Shown: positions 57,632-64,000 of the stretch, one piece after another
Position numbering within the stretch: the first letter of the stretch is position 1
Layout: each line of letters opens with the position of its first letter
DNA from: Gimesia aquarii
GTDB lineage: Bacteria; Planctomycetota; Planctomycetia; Planctomycetales; Planctomycetaceae
NCBI RefSeq assembly: GCF_007748175.1
Contig: NZ_CP037422.1
Coordinates: forward strand, 3,416,020 to 3,480,019
Length of the DNA stretch: 64,000 nucleotides
Direction: 5' to 3'
Made by a program: the position numbers and the translations under genes
The notes under the pieces: generated by a model
What the model saw: the letters and a program-made list of their open reading frames with translations, nothing else
The model's database searches: none
Told to the model about the DNA's origin: nothing

Positions 57632-59002
57632 TTATTGATTCGCGTTTGCTGCGGTCTTCTTTCGCAACAGAGCACGTAATGGTTCTTCCAGTTCACTTGC
57701 TTTGGAAGTCACAAGATCTGTGATACCTGTATGATCCACCAAAATCATCGTTGGTACTCTGCGAACACCGTAATAGACTGCAGAGGGATTATTCCATCCT
57801 CGCTTATCTCGGGCGGAATAAAATATTTGTCTCCAGTCGAGAGACGTTTTCTCTTGAAATGCATCAATGGCAGGCTCTTCGTCATCCAGGTTCACACCCA
57901 TGATTTCAAAACCATACTTACGGTATTTTTTTGATAAAGCCTGAATCTGTGGTAATTGCTCAATAAATGGTTTCGCAGTCGTCGACCAGAATACGACAAG
58001 CACAACGCTCCCCTTATAGTCATCGACAGAAACATAGCCGCCCTCAATCGTCTCTCCAGCGAGTTGCAGAGGTTGCCCCTTTAAACGCAAACGCCTCAAC
58101 AATCCAGCAACCTGTGCTGTTTCATTACTTTTGGGAAACTTTCGTTCCAGATCAATACAGCAATCCATTGCCTGCTTGTTTAAGCCATACAATTGACTGG
58201 TTTCTGCCGCGGCTCTCAATAATTGCGGAGCACGTACAGATTCTTTGGGAAATCGGGAAGCAAATAAACGTGCTTGTTTTACAAACTCCTCAATCCAGCG
58301 CGGTTCATCGATCGCAAACCGTTGTGCGCTTGTATTAGCAAATTTGGCAACAGTAAACCCGGCCTCAGCAGCGGATGAGGAATTTGGATCACGCTTAAAC
58401 AATGACTCCGAATGATCATACAACGCATCGATACTGTCCTGGTCTCCTTCTAACGCTAATTGGAGATGCGCATCTAACAGATGACGAATACAAACCGTAA
58501 AAAGACGTTGTTTTTCTTTATCAGCGTGGCATTGTTTTACCGCTTCCATCGCCAGCTGTATAATTTTCTGATTGCGGTCCACACGCGCTTTTTTTAGTTC
58601 ATCCACATTTCCAGTCTTAGGTAATGCAGTGACTTTGAGACGGGTAATCTCACGCACATTCCACTCTGGAGTTCCCTCTTCCAATTCCTGAATTTTGGTC
58701 ACTTCATTTTTGAGAGAGGTATCATCATTGTCCAGGTCTTGCATATCACGCTGATCACGACTCAAGCTGGCCGTTCGAATCACGTTGGTGTTCGGCTTCA
58801 ATGCAGGCCCCGTCTGAGAAACCGGCGAAATGGAAGTAGTAGGTAATGGTTTTGGTTGTGGATTGGTGGGTGCACCATCCAATTTTCCATCGATATTATT
58901 GCCTGCTGCTTGAGGTGTCGCAGAGTCCTCACTACCACAACCGAACTGACTTACTAATAGCATACACGCTACGATCGAGATGAAATCGTGTCGATGCCTC
59001 AT
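57632..59002 (-). CDS. TlpA/redoxin-fold protein lacking the CxxC motif
   Basis: A 456-residue exported protein. The signal segment SIVACMLLVSQFGCG could be a lipoprotein signal with Cys22, but the lipobox is poor. Residues about 100-300 are helical and tetratrico-like. The C-terminal 140 residues are a thioredoxin/TlpA fold: SVVLVVFWSTTAKPFIEQLP, LSKKYRKYGFEIMGVNLDD and RRVPTMILVD with the cis-Pro. The active site W-C-x-x-C is W339-S340-T-T-A343, so both redox cysteines are gone. It probably acts as a binding or structural domain. Clean terminator downstream. Confidence 0.82.
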   Translation of the reverse strand: MRHRHDFISIVACMLLVSQFGCGSEDSATPQAAGNNIDGKLDGAPTNPQPKPLPTTSISPVSQTGPALKPNTNVIRTASLSRDQRDMQDLDNDDTSLKNEVTKIQELEEGTPEWNVREITRLKVTALPKTGNVDELKKARVDRNQKIIQLAMEAVKQCHADKEKQRLFTVCIRHLLDAHLQLALEGDQDSIDALYDHSESLFKRDPNSSSAAEAGFTVAKFANTSAQRFAIDEPRWIEEFVKQARLFASRFPKESVRAPQLLRAAAETSQLYGLNKQAMDCCIDLERKFPKSNETAQVAGLLRRLRLKGQPLQLAGETIEGGYVSVDDYKGSVVLVVFWSTTAKPFIEQLPQIQALSKKYRKYGFEIMGVNLDDEEPAIDAFQEKTSLDWRQIFYSARDKRGWNNPSAVYYGVRRVPTMILVDHTGITDLVTSKASELEEPLRALLRKKTAANANQ

Positions 59003-59264
59003 GGCCTATTGCTCTCCTTCCATTGAGAGTCTGTAATTATCAGAAGAACCGAGGAAGTGAAATCGTTTAGAATGAATCCTGTCATTCCCTCAGCAAACTT
59101 ATCATCAAAACTCTTGATAGGACGTGTTTTATGAAAAAACCCACATTCAGAGCAAGACGAAGCTGGAAAAAATTACAATCTGTTCTGCGATTTCGCCATG
59201 TTTTTTAATTGGAAACCAATTGGTCACAAAAACAGCCAGTGTTCAGGAAGAATACCCAATCTAC

Positions 59265-61163
59265 TTAAATCTCGCCATGATACTGTTTGAAAGCCTCAAT
59301 GGCAAAATACTCTGGCAAACCAAGCTGATTGTAAACCTTTGCAGTGTTTCGGGTTCGATCTTCTGCTCGTACCCAGAACTCACGCTTATCACTGCCCGGA
59401 TAAAATGCGCTGTCCTTTTGCGATTCGTGCTTGAAAATTGCTTCTCGTTTTTTGAGCACCACTTCCGGACTCAATGGCACCGCTCGTTCAATTTCGTGTG
59501 GTTCATACTCTTCCCAAGCACCTCGATACATCCAGAATTCAGGTGAAATCCCCTCATTGGCGACAACATTGACCGCATTGATGATTGCCTCCGCACAAAC
59601 GCGATGAGTTCCATGTGGGTCGGAGAGGTCTCCTGCCACGTATATCTGATCAGGACCAACCTCACGTAACAGATCCGCAACGATTTCGATATCTTCCTCA
59701 CCAATCGGCTTTTTCGAAACTTGTCCTGTTCGATAGAAGGGAAGATCCAGAAAACGTAGAAACTCTTCAGAAACTCCCGCGACTTCTGCACCGGCTGTTG
59801 CCTCGGTTTTCCGAATCAAACCTTTGATTCCTAACATTTCCTGAGTATCCAGATCTCCTGCATGTTTACTCTCTATGCTTTCCTTAAGATCTTCCAAGTG
59901 CTGTAGGAAGCCCTGATCATCAGGATGAAACAGTTTGTGGAATTCATGCACAAAATCAATGTGTCGAAGTGCATCATGGTCGAACACCGCAATATTCCCA
60001 CTCGTCATATAGGCGATATAAACTTCATGCCCCTGATCGGCCAAAGTAATCAGTGTCCCTCCCATCGAAATCACATCATCGTCGGGGTGAGGGCTAAAGA
60101 CGATTACTTTTTTACGGTCTGTTCCTGCGGGTCTTGTAGAAATTCCATCCAATAATGAATCGAATACGCGCTGTCGTATCTGTGAAATCGACTCGTATTT
60201 CTGAATCAACTGATGTAAATGATGATGCAGAAAATCTTCCGTTTCCAGCTTAAGGAGTGGTTTTCCGACTTGCAGAGAGAGCCAGATAACCGCTTTTTTC
60301 TCCAGTAGAGGCGTCCATTCGATATTCCCTACAATCCAAGGGGTTTTGACAGCCGTCAGCTCAGCGGCAGCTGCATGATCAACGACAAACTGAGACTGTG
60401 TATGAGTCTGCAAAAAGCTCGCCGAAACTTCATCGGTGACTTCCTGTTCGGCAGCACGTTTTACCACAGGAGCTTTATGCTCCCCCAAAGCCATGATAAT
60501 AATTTTTTTTGCCGACAGAATGCTGCCAACCCCCATCGTGATCGCGTGGTGAGGAACATTATCTTCCCCAAAGAAACCACTGGCTGCATCACGACGAGTT
60601 ACCGGATCAAGATTCACCAGACGCGTCAAACTATTTCGCGCACTGCCTGGCTCATTAAAACCGATATGCCCCGAACGCCCAATGCCTAATAACTGTAAAT
60701 CCAGCCCTCCAAATTTCTCGATCGTTCGTTCATACTCTTCACAGAAAGTATCGACATCATCCGCGGCAATATCGCCCCGGGGAATGTGAATATTTTCCGG
60801 TTTGACGTTCACGTGATCGAAAAAATTCTCTCGCATAAATGTGTGATAACTATGAATCGAATCCGGATCCATGGGCCAATATTCATCCAGATTGAACGTA
60901 ACCACATTTGAAAAATCGAGCTGCTCTTCGCGATGCATTCGAATGAGTTCACGGTAGACGCCCAGCGGCGTTGATCCCGTTGGTAATCCAAGAATCGCGG
61001 GAACATCCTCTTTGATTTTGGATCGAATTAAATCCGCAACGATGTTAGCGACATGTTTCGCTAACTCGGAAGACGTTTCAAAAATCAATGTAGGGATTTT
61101 TGTGTGTCTTACAAATTTGGATTTGGGAGTGACATGAACAGATCGTGCAGTATCAATAGCCAT
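59265..61163 (-). CDS. nagB: Glucosamine-6-phosphate deaminase fused to PIG-L deacetylase domain
   Basis: A 632-residue two-domain protein. Residues about 20-270 are NagB-like: GLPTGSTPLGVYRELIRMHR, VVTFNLDEYWPM (equivalent of Asp72 retained) and GIGRSGHIGFNEPGS, where the E. coli Asp141 position is Ser but His143 and Glu148 are kept. About residues 350-620 are a LmbE/PIG-L N-deacetylase domain with FSPHPDDD and DPHGTHR. Long NagB proteins of this shape occur in Bacteroidetes and planctomycetes. The likely role is amino-sugar catabolism. I use the ATG at 61163; a GTG at 61178 is possible. Divergent from the PIG-L gene at 61387. Confidence 0.88.
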   Translation of the reverse strand: MAIDTARSVHVTPKSKFVRHTKIPTLIFETSSELAKHVANIVADLIRSKIKEDVPAILGLPTGSTPLGVYRELIRMHREEQLDFSNVVTFNLDEYWPMDPDSIHSYHTFMRENFFDHVNVKPENIHIPRGDIAADDVDTFCEEYERTIEKFGGLDLQLLGIGRSGHIGFNEPGSARNSLTRLVNLDPVTRRDAASGFFGEDNVPHHAITMGVGSILSAKKIIIMALGEHKAPVVKRAAEQEVTDEVSASFLQTHTQSQFVVDHAAAAELTAVKTPWIVGNIEWTPLLEKKAVIWLSLQVGKPLLKLETEDFLHHHLHQLIQKYESISQIRQRVFDSLLDGISTRPAGTDRKKVIVFSPHPDDDVISMGGTLITLADQGHEVYIAYMTSGNIAVFDHDALRHIDFVHEFHKLFHPDDQGFLQHLEDLKESIESKHAGDLDTQEMLGIKGLIRKTEATAGAEVAGVSEEFLRFLDLPFYRTGQVSKKPIGEEDIEIVADLLREVGPDQIYVAGDLSDPHGTHRVCAEAIINAVNVVANEGISPEFWMYRGAWEEYEPHEIERAVPLSPEVVLKKREAIFKHESQKDSAFYPGSDKREFWVRAEDRTRNTAKVYNQLGLPEYFAIEAFKQYHGEI

Positions 61164-61386
61164 CAGACGTATTTTCACCTACCAAGCAACAAGGAAACTG
61201 ACTGTCTTTATGAGAGGTACCATGATCTCATGTTTTGATTCAAACGAGTTGAGCCAGCCAATTAAAGTAATCACGCGAACAGTAGACCCGGTGTGCGTGT
61301 TTTTTTTATGAATGTTTATTATAACTACACACACGAAACGCTAACCAGTATTTGTTTGACCTAAATGTACAGAGAGAGAAACTTTC

Positions 61387-62151
61387 ATGGTAAAACAGGC
61401 AGAATCACTACGAATTCTCGCGATTCACGCCCATCCGGATGATATTGAAATTCAATGTGCGGGTACTTTAGCCCGCTTAAAAAACCTGGGATGCCACATC
61501 ACTGTTGCCACAATGACGGCCGGTGACTGCGGAAGTGCGGAAATGGGGCCGGTGGAAATCGCCAATGTTCGCCGAGCCGAAGCCCAAAAAGCAGCCGATT
61601 TATTAGGTGCCGATTGCATGTGTCTCGAGTTCCGGGACCTTTCAATCACCATAGATCAAGATTCCCGTCAACGCGTCACTGAAGCAGTCCGCAAAGCGCG
61701 GCCCGATATTGTAATTACAGCTCCTCCCGTTGATTATATGAGTGATCACGAAATGACCAGTCGACTGGTCAGAGATGCCTGCTTTGGAGCATCTGCTCCC
61801 AATTACACAACGCATCAGTTTCAACCGGCACCTCCCACTGAAAAAATTCCACATCTCTATTATGTTGATCCGATCGAAGGTGTCGATTATTTTGGTAATC
61901 CGATTAAACCACAATTTATTATTGATGTGACAGAAACGTTTGAACTCAAGATGAAAATGTTAGCCTGCCACGAAAGTCAACGTGCCTGGTTAAGAAAACA
62001 GCATGGTCTGGACGAATACATGGAAGGGGCCGAACGCTGGTCTGCGGCCCGGGGAAAAGAAATCGGTGTTGCCTACGGTGAAGCATACGTACAACATTGC
62101 GGACATCCTTATCCTTCCAGTAATCTGTTACGTGAACTCCTGGAGAATTAA
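61387..62151 (+). CDS. PIG-L family N-acetyl deacetylase
   Basis: A 254-residue stand-alone LmbE/PIG-L deacetylase. The zinc-binding AHPDD motif occupies residues 15-19, followed by GDCGSAE and later [19 protein letters not shown] with the HxxxH-like third ligand. Relatives remove acetyl groups from GlcNAc conjugates or bacillithiol precursors; the substrate here is unknown. It lies next to the NagB/PIG-L fusion and upstream of a small membrane protein on the same strand, so an amino-sugar context is likely. Confidence 0.88.
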   Translation: MVKQAESLRILAIHAHPDDIEIQCAGTLARLKNLGCHITVATMTAGDCGSAEMGPVEIANVRRAEAQKAADLLGADCMCLEFRDLSITIDQDSRQRVTEAVRKARPDIVITAPPVDYMSDHEMTSRLVRDACFGASAPNYTTHQFQPAPPTEKIPHLYYVDPIEGVDYFGNPIKPQFIIDVTETFELKMKMLACHESQRAWLRKQHGLDEYMEGAERWSAARGKEIGVAYGEAYVQHCGHPYPSSNLLRELLEN

Positions 62152-62191
62152 TCACAACTTAATAAACTCACTTTAAATCAAAGATAGCACC

Positions 62192-62383
62192 ATGCACGAA
62201 TCTCCCTCATCAGATACATCCACTCAACAGTCAGATCCGTCGCTGCCGTATTCAGAAGCAGAAATTGAATCGATGGCCACTGATGACGCCCATGCGGGTC
62301 GTTTTCTCACGTTAATGCTTGTCTGTACGTTTTGCTATACGATCGTTGTCGGAGGTTATGTGATTTATTGGAGTATGAATTAA
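62192..62383 (+). CDS. Small single-span membrane protein
   Basis: A 63-residue protein with an acidic, Ser-rich N-terminus (PSSDTSTQQSDPSLPYSEAE) and one C-terminal membrane helix, FLTLMLVCTFCYTIVVGGYV. No family recognised. It starts 40 bases after the PIG-L stop and is followed by a strong terminator, so it is probably the last gene of that transcript. Confidence 0.65.
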   Translation: MHESPSSDTSTQQSDPSLPYSEAEIESMATDDAHAGRFLTLMLVCTFCYTIVVGGYVIYWSMN

Positions 62384-62420
62384 GAAACAGTTCACTCAGT
62401 TATTCAAAACTTTCAATTTT

Positions 62421-62455
62421 ACTCCGATTACGTTTGTCAATCGGAGTTTTCTTTT
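62421..62455 (+). terminator. Intrinsic terminator after the PIG-L/small membrane protein unit
   Basis: ACTCCGATT (62421-62429) pairs with AATCGGAGT (62439-62447), loop of 9 bases, followed by TTTCTTTTT. It stops rightward transcription just before the convergent MFS gene; its end touches the MFS stop. Confidence 0.88.
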
Positions 62456-63831
62456 TAAACTGCCTCAGACGATTTCACGTCATCAAAAACAGTTCCATTC
62501 GGATTCAGAAAGGCCCAACAAAGCGCGGCAGAGAGATAAATCCCTGTAATCAGAATTAAAACAGGATCATAAATTTTCGCATCGAATAAAGCACCGACGA
62601 TCACAGGCAATAATGCAGCACCTAAGTTTCCTGCCATATTCATCATCCCGAAGATGGGGGCGACATGCTGTCCTCCTTTATCAATCGTGACAGTATAACC
62701 ACAGGAACCACTCAATCCCGCAAAAAAAGTCCCCATCGAAATCAGTGTCATTGCTAATTTCATATCTTTGACGAAATAAGCATACAGAGTGCATCCAGCA
62801 CTTCCCAGCATGGCAAAAATCGCCACACCCTGTCGGCTCCAACGACGACTTTGAGTCCTCTGTAACACCCAGTCCACAGTTGCCCCTCCCAAAGCGTTCC
62901 CCACGACATAAGACATCAAAGGCAAACTCGCCCAAATGCCTGAGGAAGCCATCGTGATCCCGCGTGCCTGCTGTAGATAAACGGGAAACCAGGTCACATA
63001 AAAGATATAACCTGCCGCGCGAAAAAACTGCTGACCGCAAATCATCCACATGGAAAAACTCGTCAGAATTTGTCCCCAGGGAGTCGGCTCACCTTTTTCA
63101 ATCTTTGAATCGTCCTGTTCCAGCTGCTGAGTTTGAGTAATCAATGCTAACTCTGCTGCATTCACTCCCGAGTGATCTGCCGGTCGATCTCGAAACCAAT
63201 AATAAAACCAGAGAGCCCACAGAATTCCCGGAACGGCGAAAATAAACATACACATCCGCCAGCTAACTGCTGGCACAGTAATCCCAAAACAATCAAACCC
63301 AACTAATAGCACCCCAATAATAAAACTACCAATGGCACTTCCAATTGACATAAAACTTCCCAGTAACCCACTGGCGATACCACGTCTTGACTCAGGTAGC
63401 CATTTAGAAATCGAATTTGCAGAGCAGGGGAAGATACCCGCCTGCGAAATACCAAACAGCAAACGTGCTACCACGAGCGTCCAGAATCCAATGACGACAC
63501 CTGTGAAGGCAGTCGCAATCGACCACAAAATCGCAAATAAAGTCAAAGCACGTCGTGTTCCCCAAATATGTCCCACCCAGCCGCTGGGAATTTGTGATAA
63601 CGCATAACTCCAAAAAAAGGCGCTCATCACCCAACCCATCTGGGTCAGGCTGATTCCGAGCTCTTCCTGAATCAATTTTGCAGGCACCGAAATCGCATTT
63701 CGGCTGATGTAGGCAATCGCTGCGATCAAACACAATAATGTCAGCACCAGATAACGCGCATGTGAAGGGGGGCGTTCTGTAGTATTCACCTTGAATGGCT
63801 CAGCGTCTGCATGATTTTCCGATTCTGGCAC
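62455..63831 (-). CDS. MFS transporter (anion:cation symporter type)
   Basis: A 458-residue major facilitator with about 12 membrane segments. The loop signature between helices 2 and 3 is GWVGHIWGTRRALTL, and SRNAISVPAKLIQEELGISL in the first loop resembles the hexuronate/glucarate/phthalate permease (ACS) branch. The cytoplasmic central loop is charged (QLEQDDSKIEKGEPTPWG). GTG start with GGAG 7 bases upstream. It lies 14 bases after a DHDPS-family gene, suggesting co-transcription and uptake of a sugar acid or related compound. Confidence 0.87.
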   Translation of the reverse strand: MPESENHADAEPFKVNTTERPPSHARYLVLTLLCLIAAIAYISRNAISVPAKLIQEELGISLTQMGWVMSAFFWSYALSQIPSGWVGHIWGTRRALTLFAILWSIATAFTGVVIGFWTLVVARLLFGISQAGIFPCSANSISKWLPESRRGIASGLLGSFMSIGSAIGSFIIGVLLVGFDCFGITVPAVSWRMCMFIFAVPGILWALWFYYWFRDRPADHSGVNAAELALITQTQQLEQDDSKIEKGEPTPWGQILTSFSMWMICGQQFFRAAGYIFYVTWFPVYLQQARGITMASSGIWASLPLMSYVVGNALGGATVDWVLQRTQSRRWSRQGVAIFAMLGSAGCTLYAYFVKDMKLAMTLISMGTFFAGLSGSCGYTVTIDKGGQHVAPIFGMMNMAGNLGAALLPVIVGALFDAKIYDPVLILITGIYLSAALCWAFLNPNGTVFDDVKSSEAV

Positions 63832-63845
63832 CTAAAAGCTCCGTC

Positions 63846-64000
63846 CTATAAGGCCTGAATTAATAAATCAAACAGTCGGTCTACTTCGGCCTGGGTCTCG
63901 TGATCCAGATCCCAGGCATTGGGTTGACAGCGCTGCTCTGAAGGAAACAGGCCTCGTTTCACTAACAGATATTTCTCAATCGCCAGAAAACCATCGAGCC
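63846..64000 (-). CDS. Dihydrodipicolinate synthase-family protein, 3' end only
   Basis: Reverse-strand frame of about 51 codons open to the window edge, ending IQAL-stop. The visible sequence includes [20 protein letters not shown], then [18 protein letters not shown], which resembles the C-terminal helices of DHDPS/NanA-family aldolases. Its neighbour is an MFS sugar-acid-type permease 14 bases downstream, so a catabolic aldolase is more likely than lysine-pathway DapA. The N-terminal catalytic region is outside the window. Confidence 0.55.
   Translation of the reverse strand, partial: LDGFLAIEKYLLVKRGLFPSEQRCQPNAWDLDHETQAEVDRLFDLLIQAL

Noticed and set aside
1-64000. CRISPR arrays, insertion sequences, integrase or phage genes
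   Set aside because: No repeat-spacer pattern, no transposase or integrase product, and no terminal repeats were seen.

Overview
The window looks like chromosomal DNA from a marine-type planctomycete, most likely Planctomycetaceae related to Gimesia or Rubinisphaera. The clues are two sulfatases (one with a HEAT-repeat tail), a paired DUF1501 and DUF1549/DUF1553 cytochrome-like set with CxxCH motifs, three exported PQQ-type beta-propeller proteins, a NagB/PIG-L fusion, many small Gfo/Idh, aldo-keto and PIG-L enzymes, and moderate, somewhat AT-rich composition. Genus assignment is inference. No phage, IS element or CRISPR array was seen.

Layout. 0-13.5 kb: a truncated helix-turn-helix gene, a 29-residue ribosomal-type basic protein that is easily missed, an aldo/keto reductase, trmL, a long ileS, a sulfatase-HEAT protein, two PQQ-propeller proteins, a membrane endonuclease/phosphatase-fold protein and a RidA-family protein. 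13.5-20 kb: a small exported coiled-coil protein, a lone Flp pilin, a STAS protein, an HtrA-like protease, a ParB/HTH-like protein, tRNA-Cys and an unrecognised anchored coiled-coil protein. 20-28 kb: a tight-adherence (Tad/Flp) locus. A sigma-54 enhancer-binding regulator converges on tadC-tadB-cpaF-cpaB and three tandem pilin paralogues, and a sigma-54-type -24/-12 element sits in front of the first pilin. No secretin, prepilin peptidase, TadZ or TadG gene is present here, so the apparatus must be completed elsewhere or be unusual.

28-46 kb: a toroid-like protein overlapping a multi-pass membrane protein, a HAD phosphatase, an ACT-domain protein, divergent Gfo/Idh and MDR dehydrogenases, a second sulfatase, the DUF1501 and DUF1549/1553 pair, a 1563-residue PQQ/tetratrico-like protein and tRNA-Gly(CCC). 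46-54 kb is more housekeeping: a leftward purD-comB-glyQS-FAD oxidoreductase group and a rightward asd-lysA pair for lysine/diaminopimelate synthesis. 54-64 kb: a candidate structured RNA, an exported HEAT protein with a degenerate receiver domain, a small membrane protein, a lipoprotein-like thioredoxin-fold protein without its cysteines, NagB/PIG-L, a separate PIG-L deacetylase, a small membrane protein, an MFS transporter and the end of a dihydrodipicolinate-synthase-family gene.

The most interesting items are the 29-residue bS22/mS38-like protein with its upstream hairpin, the sigma-54-linked Tad locus with pilins whose conserved Glu is displaced or missing, the three-way-junction RNA candidate downstream of lysA, the secreted pseudo-receiver protein and the redoxin that has lost its CxxC. 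All starts were chosen by eye from start codons and Shine-Dalgarno-like sequences.
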